Assembly (NCBI GenBank): GCA_035625915.1
Contig: DASPOR010000081.1
Coordinates: forward strand, 1-48,628
Source: Alphaproteobacteria bacterium
GTDB lineage: Bacteria > Pseudomonadota > Alphaproteobacteria > JACZXZ01
Direction of reading: 5' to 3'
DNA length: 48,628 bases
Shown: positions 24,856 through 34,487 of the stretch, in pieces
Layout: each line of letters begins with the position of its first letter
Numbering within the stretch: position 1 is the stretch's first letter
Made by a program: the position numbers and the translations under genes
Notes under the pieces: generated by a model
What the model saw: the letters and a program-made list of their open reading frames with translations, nothing else
Databases searched by the model: none
Told to the model about the DNA's origin: nothing

Positions 24856-25617
24856 ATGATTCGCCCGAGTGCTCTCCTGGTTCTCAGCCTGCTCACAGCC
24901 TGCGCGTGGGAAGAGAATGTGTACGAACGACCGGCCTTGCCGCGTGCCGAGGTGCTGCCGCCACCCCAAGACGGCTCACCCCAGGAGGGGTCGCCCGAGG
25001 CGGAGTCGCCCCAGGCGGAGCCGCGCTCGAATGCAGCGCCGGCGGTAGCACTTCCCCCACCCAATCCCGCCTTCCTGGCTACAGCGCCCGAAGGGGATGT
25101 GCCGGGGGGCCTTGCCGAGGGGTCGCAGGCATCGACAAGCGTGGAACCCAGCCTCGAATGGCACGCGACGCTTCAAGAGGACGTGGTCGCTGTCGAGTTC
25201 GACGATTCCTCGAGCCGATACCGCGTCGAGAAGGTCGAACTGCTCGGGCCGAACGGTGCGCGCATCGCCTCGGCCCCCCTCGCCCGCACGGTTGAGCGCA
25301 ATTTCGGCTACAGCACCGACGTTCCGCCCGGGACTTTCGTGGTCGGCCTCTTCGGCGGTTCGGCCGGCCTCGATGGCGGCGTGCGCGGCGGCATCGGGCA
25401 CGGCTTCGACAACGACCCGGTTGGGCGCGGGCTCGACAACAGGCCGCTCGGCATTCGCGACACCGGCGTGCCGTCGAAGACGACGACGCGGGCGCGCATT
25501 ACGCTTGCGGATCCTGCGGCCTATCGCAAAGACGTGAAGGACTGGAAGATTTGGGTCGAGCTTCTCGACTCGAACGGCGAGACATCGCATTTCGAGTTTT
25601 CGGCCCCAGCACCCTGA
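24856..25617 (+). CDS. Predicted lipoprotein of unknown function
   Basis: I do not recognise this 253-residue protein. It begins MIRPSALLVLSLLTAC, a lipoprotein signal with lipobox LTAC, so it is likely lipid-anchored. Residues 30-70 are Pro/Glu/Ser-rich with an irregular repeat (GSPQEGSPEAESPQAEP), probably a disordered linker. Residues 90-253 look beta-rich (VEPSLEWHATLQEDVVAVEFDDSSSRYRVEKVELLGPNG, then a Gly/Asp-rich loop, then WKIWVELLDSNGETSHFEF), like an immunoglobulin or galactose-binding fold. It is divergent from glnD and converges on mutS with only 8 bases between stops. Confidence 0.75.
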   Translation: MIRPSALLVLSLLTACAWEENVYERPALPRAEVLPPPQDGSPQEGSPEAESPQAEPRSNAAPAVALPPPNPAFLATAPEGDVPGGLAEGSQASTSVEPSLEWHATLQEDVVAVEFDDSSSRYRVEKVELLGPNGARIASAPLARTVERNFGYSTDVPPGTFVVGLFGGSAGLDGGVRGGIGHGFDNDPVGRGLDNRPLGIRDTGVPSKTTTRARITLADPAAYRKDVKDWKIWVELLDSNGETSHFEFSAPAP

Positions 25618-25625
25618 GCGACGCA

Positions 25626-28394
25626 TCATCCGCTCTCGAGCATGCCTTTGAGCCGATAAAGAAGTTCGAGCGCCTCCTTGGGCGTCAATTCATCGGGATG
25701 TACGGCCGCGAGCAATTCCTCCATCGGCGACGGGCCCGTTCGTGTCGGTGAGGGGGGCCGCGCCGAGGCCACGCTGAAAAGGGGGAGATCGTCCGCCAGT
25801 GTGGCGAGGGCCCCCGCCTGCTCGCCCTTTTCAAGGGTCGCCAGCACCTGTTCCGCACGCGCGATGACGACTGCCGGCAGTCCGGCCAACTGTGCGACGT
25901 GGATGCCGTAGGAGCGGTCGGCGGCGCCAGGCGCCACCTCATGAAGGAATATCACGTCGCCGTGCCACTCCTTCACGCGCATGGTGTAGCACGCGAGGGC
26001 CGGAAGCTTCGCCGCGAGTGCCGTCAGTTCGTGATAGTGCGTTGCGAACATGGCGCGGCAGCGATTGACGTCATGAAGGTGCTCGAGAGTCGCCCATGCG
26101 ATGGAAAGGCCATCGAACGTTGCGGTCCCTCGTCCGATTTCGTCGAGAATGACAAGGGCGCGTTCGCTCGATTGATTGAGGATCGCCGCGGCCTCGACCA
26201 TCTCGACCATGAAGGTCGAACGCCCGCGCGCGAGGTCGTCGGCCGCACCGACGCGGCTGAAAAGCCGGTCGACGACGCCGATGTGCGCGGACCCGGCGGG
26301 CACGTAAGAGCCGATCTGCGCCAAAATGGCGATGAGCGCATTCTGGCGGAGAAAGGTGCTCTTACCCGCCATGTTGGGGCCGGTCACGAGCCAAAGGCGC
26401 TGTCCGGGTGCCAGATCGCAATCGTTTGCGACGAAGGCGCTGGCGCCCTGGGCCGCGAGGGCCGGCTCCACGACCGGGTGGCGCCCACCCGCGATTTCGA
26501 AAGCGAGGCTCCCGTCCACCACGGGCCGCGCGTAACGCTGCTCGACCGCAAGGGCCGCGAGCGAGGCCGCAAGATCGAGTGCCGCCATCGCGCGCGCCGC
26601 ACGCGCGATCGTCTCCGCCCGCGCGAGAACCTCGGCGGCAAGCGTCTCGAAGATTTCGAGTTCGAGTGCGAGCGTCCGGTCGCCGGCGCGGCTGATATTT
26701 TCCTCGAGTTCGGCAAGCTCCGTGGTGGTGTAGCGCACCGCGCTTGCGAGCGTCTGACGGTGAATGAACGGACCGTTCGCACCGGATTGCATTTTTTCCG
26801 CGTGGGTCGGGGTCACCTCGATGTAATAGCCGAGCACGTTGTTGTGGCGAATCTTGAGCGAAGCGACGGTCGTATCCCCGCGATATCGGGTCTCGAGTGC
26901 GGCGACAAGTCGCCTGCTCTCATCGCGAAGCGCGCGCTGCTCGTCGAGTGCGGGATGATAGCCAGGTGCGATGAACCCGCCATCGCGTGCCAAATTCGGC
27001 AAGTCGGCCGCGAGGGCGCGCCCAAGATGCGCCACGATCGTCTCGTCCTGGCCGAGTTCTGCCGAGCATGCGCGAATCCCCGATGGCGGCTCGGCGAGGC
27101 CAGGCGACAGAAGCGCGCGGCCGACCTCGCGCCCCTCCCTGAGGCCATCGCGAATTGCCGCGAGGTCGCGCGGGCCCCCGCGGCCCAGCGTCAAGCGCGA
27201 CAAGGCGCGCTCCAGGTCGGGCGCGCGCTTGAGGATCGCCCGGACGTCCTCTTGCAGACGCTCGTCGGTAACGAAGAACTGCACCATGTCCAGGCGCCGG
27301 TCGATCGTTTGCGGATCGGTCAGCGGCGATGCCAAGTGTGCTGCCAAGAGCCGCGCGCCGGCCGCCGTGACGGTCCGGTCGATCGCGGCAACGAGGCTGC
27401 CCCGTCGCTCCCCCGAAAGGGTCTGCATGAGTTCGAGGTTGCGCCGCGTCGCCGGATCGATTTCGAGGACCGAACCTGCGTGGACCTGCTGCAATACGCC
27501 AAGACGCGGGCGCTTGCCTTTCTGCGTAAGCTCGACGTATTCGAGCATGGCGCCCGCCGCCGCGAGTTCCGCCCGCGAGAAATTGCCGAACGCATCGAGA
27601 GTGGCGACGCGAAAGTAGGATTCGAGCCGGCGGCGCCCGCTCTCGCTGTCGAATCGCACGGCGGGCTGCGGCGTGAGCACGGCATTCCAGTCGCCGAGCG
27701 CCCCGGCGATCTCGGGCCGCGACAAAAGCCTGTCGGGAACGATCAACTCGCCGGGGTCGAGCCGAGCGATCGCGGCCGTGACCGTTTGGCGCACGGTACT
27801 CTGGACGTGGAAATCGCCCGTCGACATGTCGAGCCAGGCAAGCCCAAGCTCGCCGCCCGCCTCAGCGAGCGATGCGAGGTAATTGTGGCGGCGCGCATCG
27901 AGAAGCGTGTCCTCGGTCAGCGTGCCGGGCGTCACGATCCGGGTCACCTCTCGCCGAACGACCGCCTTGCTCCCACGCTTTCTCGCCGCCGCCGGATCTT
28001 CCACTTGTTCGCATACCGCAACCCGGAACCCCTCGCGAATGAGGCGCGAAAGATAGGCATCCGCGGCATGGACGGGAACGCCGCACATCGGGATATCGTC
28101 GCCGTCGTGCTTGCCACGCCGTGTGAGCGTGATGTCGAGCGCTTTCGAAGCCCGGACGGCGTCGTCGAAGAAGAGTTCGTAGAAATCGCCCATGCGATAG
28201 AAGAGGAGACAATCGGGATGGGCGCGCTTGACCTCGAGATACTGGGCCATCATGGGCGATGCGTTCTCGAGCGGCACCTCCTTCGCCGGCGCGGCCGGTC
28301 CGGCGTTGTCTTGGCGTGGCTCTATTCGGGATGACAAGGTCGGCCTTGCGCTCGCACAGTCGATTTCCGCGGCGGATCGGGGCGACGTCACCAT
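25626..28394 (-). CDS. mutS: DNA mismatch repair protein MutS
   Basis: Mismatch-recognition ATPase, 922 residues from the ATG at 28394. The mismatch-contact F-x-E is at F71/E73 (MGDFYELFF). The Walker [10 protein letters not shown] is at about 672-680, followed by [17 protein letters not shown] and the Walker [24 protein letters not shown] is also present. An alternative start is the ATG at 28256 (MMAQYLEVK). The first ~45 residues are poorly conserved in the family, so the exact start is uncertain. It is divergent from phoR. Confidence 0.96.
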   Translation of the reverse strand: MVTSPRSAAEIDCASARPTLSSRIEPRQDNAGPAAPAKEVPLENASPMMAQYLEVKRAHPDCLLFYRMGDFYELFFDDAVRASKALDITLTRRGKHDGDDIPMCGVPVHAADAYLSRLIREGFRVAVCEQVEDPAAARKRGSKAVVRREVTRIVTPGTLTEDTLLDARRHNYLASLAEAGGELGLAWLDMSTGDFHVQSTVRQTVTAAIARLDPGELIVPDRLLSRPEIAGALGDWNAVLTPQPAVRFDSESGRRRLESYFRVATLDAFGNFSRAELAAAGAMLEYVELTQKGKRPRLGVLQQVHAGSVLEIDPATRRNLELMQTLSGERRGSLVAAIDRTVTAAGARLLAAHLASPLTDPQTIDRRLDMVQFFVTDERLQEDVRAILKRAPDLERALSRLTLGRGGPRDLAAIRDGLREGREVGRALLSPGLAEPPSGIRACSAELGQDETIVAHLGRALAADLPNLARDGGFIAPGYHPALDEQRALRDESRRLVAALETRYRGDTTVASLKIRHNNVLGYYIEVTPTHAEKMQSGANGPFIHRQTLASAVRYTTTELAELEENISRAGDRTLALELEIFETLAAEVLARAETIARAARAMAALDLAASLAALAVEQRYARPVVDGSLAFEIAGGRHPVVEPALAAQGASAFVANDCDLAPGQRLWLVTGPNMAGKSTFLRQNALIAILAQIGSYVPAGSAHIGVVDRLFSRVGAADDLARGRSTFMVEMVEAAAILNQSSERALVILDEIGRGTATFDGLSIAWATLEHLHDVNRCRAMFATHYHELTALAAKLPALACYTMRVKEWHGDVIFLHEVAPGAADRSYGIHVAQLAGLPAVVIARAEQVLATLEKGEQAGALATLADDLPLFSVASARPPSPTRTGPSPMEELLAAVHPDELTPKEALELLYRLKGMLESG

Positions 28395-28474
28395 AGCACG
28401 AGGCCCGCTCGCGTAGCGCATTTCGTTCGGCGCTTGTCTTGAAAGGGACATACGATTGGCGGAAAGTGTCCGCC

Positions 28475-29911
28475 ATGCCGAAAGAGCCGATGCCACTCCG
28501 TCCAATCCTCGCGACCGCAGCGTGGCTCATGCTGCCCTTCGGCCTCACATTGGCGGCCCTCGTTGCACTCGGGCAGTTGGGCGGCTGGGCAGCAATCCTC
28601 GCACTGGCCGTCAACGCAGCCGCGATCGGGGCACTCCTCACATTTCATCTTGGCGGTGTGGTGCGCATCACGGTGCATCTTGACGCGATCGCGGATGGCG
28701 AGGATCGGACGACGCCGAGCCCGGCCTGGCCCTCGTTCGCGGCGGCACTCGCCTCCGCCGTCGCCCGCGCCAAGCGCCGCTGGCAGCAGCGCCGCGACGA
28801 GCTTACCCGACGGATCGCGGCCCTCGACGCCGTGCTCGACAGCTTGCCCGATCCCTTCATCATGCTCGACAACCGCCTGCGGGTGGTGCGCGCCAACAGT
28901 GCGGCGAGCGAGCTTTTGACCGACAATCCGCTTGGCCGCGACCTTTCGGCCAGTTTCCGGGTGCCGGCGATTCTCGAAGCGGCCCAATCGGCTTTGCTTC
29001 GCGGCGTCGGCTCGCGCGTCGAGTTCGAACTCGCGAGCCCGGTCAAGCGCTCATTCGTCGGTCGCGTCGAGCGCTTGGCCGGAATGACGAACGCGGAATT
29101 CTCGCTCATTGTCGTTCTTCACGACCTGACCGCGGAGAAGCGCACCGAGCAAATGCGCGCCGACTTTGTCGCGAACGCGAGCCACGAACTTCGCACCCCG
29201 CTCGCAACTCTCCTCGGTTTCATCGAAACACTTCAAGGGCCCGCCAGCCAGGATGCCCGGGCGCGCGAGCGCTTCCTCGCGATCATGCAATACCAGGCCG
29301 GCCGAATGTCGCGCCTGGTCGACGATCTGCTCTCGCTCTCCCGGATCGAGCTTCGCGAACACACCCCACCGACGGAACGGGTCGACCTGCTCCAAGTCCT
29401 GCGCGGGGTGGCCGATGCGCTCCAGCCGCAGAGCAAGGCGCGTCAGATGACCGTGGCCATCGAGCCAACGAACGGCGCCTTGCCGCCCGTGCTGGGCGAC
29501 GCAGACGAACTCGCCCAGGTCTTTCAAAATCTGATCGACAATGCACTCAAGTACGGCCGGCGCGGCACCACGATCCGCATCAACGCCTTCAAGGCGGACC
29601 AGTGCCCGGTGCCGATCAGTCGAGTCCCTGCGGCGGGCCTCGCAGGCATTGCCGTCCACGACCGGGGCGAAGGCATTCCGAGCGAGCAGATTCCCCGCCT
29701 CACGGAGCGGTTTTACCGCGTCGATGCCGCGCGATCTCGCGCCCTCGGCGGGACCGGTCTCGGCCTCGCCATCGTCAAGCACATCGTGAGTCGCCATCGC
29801 GGAGCGTTGCAAATCGAGAGCGAGATCGGCCAGGGCAGCACGTTCACCGTCTACCTGCCGGCCGCCCGCAGCCCATCCCACGTCGAGGAATCGTCCTTGG
29901 AAAAGCAATGA
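28475..29911 (+). CDS. phoR: Phosphate-regulon sensor kinase PhoR
   Basis: Inner-membrane histidine kinase, 478 residues. Two helices (about 8-29 and 37-58) form an anchor with almost no periplasmic loop, as in PhoR. A PAS domain (about 115-215, [20 protein letters not shown]) follows, then HisKA with phospho-accepting H237 in [17 protein letters not shown]. The HATPase domain has [17 protein letters not shown] and [13 protein letters not shown]. The ATG at 28475 has GGAAAG upstream. PhoR is assigned from architecture plus phoU-phoB downstream. The Pst transporter genes expected after it are absent. Confidence 0.92.
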   Translation: MPKEPMPLRPILATAAWLMLPFGLTLAALVALGQLGGWAAILALAVNAAAIGALLTFHLGGVVRITVHLDAIADGEDRTTPSPAWPSFAAALASAVARAKRRWQQRRDELTRRIAALDAVLDSLPDPFIMLDNRLRVVRANSAASELLTDNPLGRDLSASFRVPAILEAAQSALLRGVGSRVEFELASPVKRSFVGRVERLAGMTNAEFSLIVVLHDLTAEKRTEQMRADFVANASHELRTPLATLLGFIETLQGPASQDARARERFLAIMQYQAGRMSRLVDDLLSLSRIELREHTPPTERVDLLQVLRGVADALQPQSKARQMTVAIEPTNGALPPVLGDADELAQVFQNLIDNALKYGRRGTTIRINAFKADQCPVPISRVPAAGLAGIAVHDRGEGIPSEQIPRLTERFYRVDAARSRALGGTGLGLAIVKHIVSRHRGALQIESEIGQGSTFTVYLPAARSPSHVEESSLEKQ

Positions 29912-30227
29912 TCTCGGAAGGATCGCCTTGCGCCAGATCGAGCCCCATCGGTAACCTAACTGTCACATTATTGTATTAAATCTTTCGCGGCGGGGGGTTA
30001 GGCTTGCCGTCGCTCAAGCGGCGGCGTCAACGAATGACCCCATGACGTGCTGAGATGGTGTTGGATCGTCAAGCCCTCGTTACCTTGCCCAAAGCTCCGG
30101 CGATACCGCCTTTTTGCCTCGCGCAATAGGCGTTCTCCTTCGCGCGCGGCAGGCGGGGGTTGCGCTTCCTGAGTGACGGCGACTCGGCCGGGACCGGCCA
30201 CAGTTCGGAACTGCGCGGGAGTTGGAG
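29912..30227. other. phoR-phoU intergenic region
   Basis: This 316-base gap lies where many alphaproteobacteria carry pstS or pstCAB. It contains no credible gene or pst remnant that I can see. Its first 80 bases include an AT-rich patch with a degenerate Pho-box candidate. The rest is ordinary GC-rich sequence ending in GGGAGTTGGAG before the phoU ATG. Confidence 0.6.
29960..29977 (+). promoter_or_regulatory. Degenerate Pho-box candidate before phoU-phoB
   Basis: CTGTCAC (29960-29966) matches 6 of 7 bases of the Pho-box half-site CTGTCAT. Exactly 11 bases further, TTGTATT (29971-29977) matches 4 of 7. The spacing is right for PhoB but the second half is weak. If real, it would give PhoB control of phoU-phoB. 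Confidence 0.35.
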
Positions 30228-30968
30228 ATGGCCTCCGATCATATCGTCCGAGTCTACGATCAGGAGCTCGACCAGCTCAATAATGCGATCGCCCAGATGG
30301 GCGGTCTTGCTGAAATCCAAATCGCCAATGCGATCGAGGCGGTCGTCAAGCGCGACTCGGCCCTTGCGGCCAGGACAGTCGATGCCGACGCGCGAATCGA
30401 CGAACTCGAGCACGAGGTTCAGAACCAGGTCGTGAGACTACTGGCACTTCGCCAGCCCATGGCGCGAGACCTCCGCAGCATCGTGGCGGCCCTGAAGATA
30501 TCGAGCGAGCTCGAACGAATCGCGGATTACGCCGCGAATGTCGCGAAGCGCACCCAGGCTCTCGTCCAGAGCCCGGTCGTAAATCCGATTTACGCGATCC
30601 CGCGAATGGGGGCACTTGCCCAGTCGCTCATCAAGGATGTCCTCGACGCCTACACCTCGCGCGACAGCGGCAAAGCACTCCAGGTCTGGCGACGCGACGA
30701 GGAACTCGATGAGATGTATGCCGGCCTTTTTCGCGAATTGCTCACCTATATGATGGAGGACCCGCGCAACATCACGCCCTGCACCCATCTTTTGTTCATT
30801 GCGAAGAATATCGAGCGCATCGGCGATCACGCGACCAACATCGCCGAGACCGTCCATTTCGTCGTCGAGGGCGGACCCTTTCTCGACGGGCGTCCGAAGG
30901 GCGATACGTCGAGCTTCGCCGTCGTGGCGCCGAGCGCCGAAAAGAAGCCTGGGAAAAACGGAGGGTGA
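30228..30968 (+). CDS. phoU: Phosphate signalling protein PhoU
   Basis: A 246-residue all-helical protein with two PhoU repeats. The metal-site motifs of the two halves are visible around LRSIVAALKISSELERIADYAANVAKR and TPCTHLLFIAKNIERIGDHATNIAETV (the repeated E-R-I-x-D). PhoU connects the Pst transporter to PhoR and inhibits the kinase at high phosphate. The ATG at 30228 follows a GGAG-rich stretch. phoB begins 18 bases after its stop, so the two share a transcript. Confidence 0.95.
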   Translation: MASDHIVRVYDQELDQLNNAIAQMGGLAEIQIANAIEAVVKRDSALAARTVDADARIDELEHEVQNQVVRLLALRQPMARDLRSIVAALKISSELERIADYAANVAKRTQALVQSPVVNPIYAIPRMGALAQSLIKDVLDAYTSRDSGKALQVWRRDEELDEMYAGLFRELLTYMMEDPRNITPCTHLLFIAKNIERIGDHATNIAETVHFVVEGGPFLDGRPKGDTSSFAVVAPSAEKKPGKNGG

Positions 30969-30986
30969 GCCATCATTAGCGAGCAA

Positions 30987-31679
30987 ATGAAATTGCACGT
31001 ATTGATCGTGGAAGACGAAGCCGCTCTCGTCGAGTTGCTGCGCTACAATTTCGAACAGGAGGGCTTCCGCGTCTCGTCGGCGGCGGACGGCGAGGAAGCC
31101 CTCGTCATGGTGTCCGAAGATTTACCCGATCTCATCGTGCTCGACTGGATGCTTCCGCTGATGTCGGGGCTCGATGTATGCCGTCAACTGCGCCGGCGCG
31201 CGGAGACGCGCAATATTCCCATCATCATGCTGACCGCGCGCGGCGAGGAGGGCGATCGGATTCGCGGCCTCAACAGCGGCGCCGATGACTACATGACGAA
31301 GCCGTTCTCTCCCCGCGAGCTGATAGCGCGGGTTCGTGCGGTCCTGAGGCGCGCGCGCCCGGCACTTGCCGAGGAAAAGCTCGCCTATGGCGACATCATC
31401 ATGGACCTCGCGGCGCATCGGGTGACCCGGGGCGGCCGGCATGTTCATCTCGGACCGACCGAATTTCGCCTGCTGCGCTATCTCCTCGAGCATCCCGGCC
31501 GTGTCTTCTCGCGCGAGCAGCTTCTCGACGCGGTCTGGGGAAGCGACGTGTATGTCGAGCCGAGGACCGTCGACGTCCATATCCGCCGCCTGCGTCGGGC
31601 CCTCAACGCCGACACCCAAACGGACCCGATTCGCACCGTGCGCTCCGCGGGCTATGCACTCGACGACGCGCTCGCTTAA
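30987..31679 (+). CDS. phoB: Phosphate-regulon response regulator PhoB
   Basis: OmpR-type response regulator, 230 residues. The receiver has E9/D10, phospho-acceptor D53 in LIVLDWMLP, and the Lys in DDYMTKPFSPRELIARV. The winged-helix DNA-binding domain contains LGPTEFRLLRYLLEHPGRVFSREQLLDAVWG and the recognition helix RTVDVHIRRLRRAL. The W-M-L-P after D53 is typical of PhoB. Its TAA overlaps the stop of the convergent pat gene within one TTAA. Confidence 0.95.
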   Translation: MKLHVLIVEDEAALVELLRYNFEQEGFRVSSAADGEEALVMVSEDLPDLIVLDWMLPLMSGLDVCRQLRRRAETRNIPIIMLTARGEEGDRIRGLNSGADDYMTKPFSPRELIARVRAVLRRARPALAEEKLAYGDIIMDLAAHRVTRGGRHVHLGPTEFRLLRYLLEHPGRVFSREQLLDAVWGSDVYVEPRTVDVHIRRLRRALNADTQTDPIRTVRSAGYALDDALA

Positions 31680-34357
31680 AGGCCGAGCTCAACGCGGAAT
31701 ATGTCGCCCTCCTCGGGGACCGCGTGAATTGCGAAACCGAACTCGCGGCACATTTTCAGCATCGCTTCATTCTCCCGCAGAACGTCGCCGATGAGGCGCT
31801 TAATACCTCGCGCGCGGGCGTAGGCGATAATCTTGTGCATGAGAAAATAGCCGAGGCCCTGGCCTTTCATATCCGTGCGCACGACGATCGCGTATTCCGC
31901 CTCCTCGTTGTTGGGATCGGCCACGATTCGGACGACGCCGTAAATCTCGGCACGGCCCGGAGGTACTGATCGTTCGCTTAGCACAAGGGCCATTTCACGG
32001 TCGTAGTCGATCTGCGTGAGGCGGGCGGTCATATCCGCCGAAAGTTCCTTCTTGGGCGCAAAAAAGCGAAAGCGCACGTCCTCCGGCGAAAGCTTTTCGA
32101 ACGCGGATACAAGAGCGGGCGCGTCCTCGGGCCGAACGGGGCGCATCAAAAAACTGCGCCCATCGCGCAGTGCCACGGTCTCCTCGAGTGCAGTCGGATA
32201 GGGCCTAATTGCCAACCGTGCTTGAGGGTCGCCGTGGAAGCGCTTCACTCGGATACGGGCATCGAGTGCGGTCACTCCCTGTGCGTCCGCCACGAGCGGG
32301 TTGATGTCGAGCTCGGCGATTTCCGCGAAATCGACCACGAGCTGGGAAATTTTTACGAGCGTCAGCGCTATGGCGTCGAGTGCCGCCGGCGGCCGTTTGC
32401 GGTAGCCCTGGAGCAGTCGATAGACGCGCGTGCGCGCGATCAGTGAGTGCGCCAATGTCATGTTGAGGGGTGCAAGCGCCAACGCCTTGTCGGCGATGAC
32501 CTCTGCCGCCACCCCGCCCTGGCCGAAGAGGATGACGGGGCCGAATTGATCGTCCTCCGTCATCCCGACGATGAGTTCGTGGCCGCCCGCATTGTCGAAC
32601 ATGGGCTCAATCGCAAAACCGTCGATGCGAGCCCGCGGGAACGCAGCACCGATCCGCGCCATCATTGCCTCGGCGGCCTCGCGTACCGCTTGCGGTGTTG
32701 GAAGGCCGAGTGCCACGCCACCGGCATCGGTCTTATGCGTGATGTCGGGGGAGACGATCTTGAGCGCGCAAGGTGCATCGAACGCCTTCGCGAGGAGGGC
32801 GGCATCCTCCGCAGTCCGCGCCACACGCGTGGGCTGGGCGGGAACCCGGTACGCAAGCAAGATCTCCTTGGCTTCGGGCTCCGTCAGCCATTCGCGGCCC
32901 GCCTCGAGCGCTGCGTCGATCGTTGCGCGCGCCTTTTCGGTGTCGGGCGCAAAGTCCTCGGGCGTCGAGGGCGGCACTTGGACGAGCATGTCCTGGTTGC
33001 GCCAGTGGCGCACCATGTACATGAAGGCGCGCACGGCATGATCGGGGGTGGCGTAGGCGGGGATGCGCGCTTGGGCAAAGAGATGCATTGCCTCGGCGAT
33101 CGCTGCGTCGCCGATCCAGCTCGTGAAGAGATTGCATTTTCGCGGTCCCGCCGCTTCGATCACCGCTTTCGCGGCATCGGTCGAAGAGGCGATTGCCGTG
33201 GGGCAGTTGAGTGCCAGCACCGCATCGACGTCCTTGTCCTCGAACAGGGCGGTTAGAGCCGCTCTATAGCACTCGGGCGTCGCCTCGCCGCCGATATCGA
33301 CCGGATTTCCATGCGACCAGGTCGACGGCAATACCTTGTCGAGCCTTTCGATCGTCGACGCCGACAGTGCTGCGAGGTGGCCGCCCCGGTCGAGGAGGCT
33401 GTCTGTCGCCATGACCCCAACGCCGCCGCCATTGGTCAGGATGGCGAGCCGGTCCCCGCGCGCGGGGCCGCAAAGCGCCAGTGTCTCCACCGCGTCGAAC
33501 AGCTCGTCGAGTTCAAGAACGCGCAACATACCCGCACGGCGGAAAGCGGCGTCGCAGACTTCGTCCGAGCCGGTTATCGCACCAGTGTGGGAGGCCACGG
33601 CCTTGGCGCTCTCCGCATGCCGGCCGGACTTCACCACGATGACGGGCTTGCCGCGAGCTGCGACGCGGGCCGCCGACATGAATTTTCGGGCGTGGGTAAC
33701 GCCTTCGACGTAGAGCAGGATCGCACGCGTCGCCCCATCGCTTGCCAGGTAGTCCAGCATGTCCCCGATATCGACGTCGATCATGTCGCCCAGGGAAACG
33801 ACATGGGAGAAGCCGATGCCGCGCGATGCGGCCCAATCGAGGACCGACGTCACCATTGCGCCCGATTGGGCCACGAAGGCGAGGTTCCCCCGCAGCGGAG
33901 ATAGATGGGAGAAGCTCGCATTGAGATTGATACCGGGCACGAGGAGGCCGAGGCAGTTCGGCCCCACGATGCGCAGAAGATGCGGTCGCGCCGCATCGAG
34001 GGCGGCTTGCCTGAGGTCGTTCCCGACCCGGTCATCGCCCTCGCCGAAGCCGGCCGTGATCACCACCGCCGACTTGGTGCCGCGCCGGCCGAGTGCCGAA
34101 ATGATGCCGGGTACCGTCCTTGCCGGGGTACAAATTACCGCAAGGTCCGGCGTCATGGGCAGGCTCGCCTCGTCCGGATAGGCAAGAACGCCCTCGACCG
34201 AACGGTGCTTCGGATTGACGGGCATCACCGGACCGGCGAACCCGGCATGGAACAAATTGTGCGCGACCACGGCACCGACCGAGTTCGGCCGCTCGCTCGC
34301 CCCGATCAGGGCGATCGATCGCGGTGCGAAGAGGCTGGCGAGGTTGCGCACGCTCAT
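31676..34357 (-). CDS. Protein lysine acetyltransferase, Pat/PatZ type (ADP-forming acyl-CoA synthetase-like + GNAT)
   Basis: An 893-residue two-part enzyme. Residues 1 to about 700 resemble an ADP-forming acyl-CoA synthetase: a CoA-binding domain (LFAPRSIALIGASERPNSVGAVVAHNLF), VGPNCLGLLVP, SHTGAITGSDEV, and an ATP-grasp part (KIVSPDITHKTDAGGVALGL, FGQGGVAAEVIADKALALAPL). Residues from about 730 form a GNAT domain with MKGQGLGYFLMHKII. This order is that of Salmonella Pat and E. coli PatZ, which acetylate and inactivate acetyl-CoA synthetase. The substrates here are unproven. A 17-base palindrome lies 35 bases upstream of the ATG. Confidence 0.9.
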   Translation of the reverse strand: MSVRNLASLFAPRSIALIGASERPNSVGAVVAHNLFHAGFAGPVMPVNPKHRSVEGVLAYPDEASLPMTPDLAVICTPARTVPGIISALGRRGTKSAVVITAGFGEGDDRVGNDLRQAALDAARPHLLRIVGPNCLGLLVPGINLNASFSHLSPLRGNLAFVAQSGAMVTSVLDWAASRGIGFSHVVSLGDMIDVDIGDMLDYLASDGATRAILLYVEGVTHARKFMSAARVAARGKPVIVVKSGRHAESAKAVASHTGAITGSDEVCDAAFRRAGMLRVLELDELFDAVETLALCGPARGDRLAILTNGGGVGVMATDSLLDRGGHLAALSASTIERLDKVLPSTWSHGNPVDIGGEATPECYRAALTALFEDKDVDAVLALNCPTAIASSTDAAKAVIEAAGPRKCNLFTSWIGDAAIAEAMHLFAQARIPAYATPDHAVRAFMYMVRHWRNQDMLVQVPPSTPEDFAPDTEKARATIDAALEAGREWLTEPEAKEILLAYRVPAQPTRVARTAEDAALLAKAFDAPCALKIVSPDITHKTDAGGVALGLPTPQAVREAAEAMMARIGAAFPRARIDGFAIEPMFDNAGGHELIVGMTEDDQFGPVILFGQGGVAAEVIADKALALAPLNMTLAHSLIARTRVYRLLQGYRKRPPAALDAIALTLVKISQLVVDFAEIAELDINPLVADAQGVTALDARIRVKRFHGDPQARLAIRPYPTALEETVALRDGRSFLMRPVRPEDAPALVSAFEKLSPEDVRFRFFAPKKELSADMTARLTQIDYDREMALVLSERSVPPGRAEIYGVVRIVADPNNEEAEYAIVVRTDMKGQGLGYFLMHKIIAYARARGIKRLIGDVLRENEAMLKMCREFGFAIHAVPEEGDIFRVELGL

Positions 34358-34391
34358 GGGACCCTACCGGATTGTCCTGTGGCGACACTCG

Positions 34392-34408
34392 ATGCTGCGG
34401 CGCAGCAT
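34392..34408. promoter_or_regulatory. Perfect palindrome in the pat leader
   Basis: ATGCTGCG (34392-34399) and CGCAGCAT (34401-34408) are perfect 8-bp inverted repeats around one base, 35 bases upstream of the pat ATG. The tight centre favours a protein-binding operator over an RNA hairpin. No binding protein can be named. Confidence 0.35.
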
Positions 34409-34487
34409 GACTTGAATATCCCTGAACCGCAAAGATTTAGCGCAAGCGGCTGAAATTGGACTACCCGCTATCCCGCTGCCGCCAAGG

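Noticed and set aside
24597-25064. An N-terminal extension of GlnD with a Cys-rich stretch near SCGKVRSLRDECLC
   Set aside because: The extension overlaps the divergent lipoprotein gene and would make GlnD far longer than its family. The cysteines do not form a complete zinc-ribbon pattern.
25899-28334. An open frame of over 800 codons antisense to mutS
   Set aside because: Its codons mirror mutS and have no domain character. Long antisense frames are expected in GC-rich DNA; similar ones over miaB, glnD, corC and murJ were dropped for the same reason.
30190-30203. GGCCGG-GA-CCGGCC palindrome before phoU as an attenuator
   Set aside because: The loop of two bases is too small for the full stem, and such GC palindromes are common by chance in this genome.
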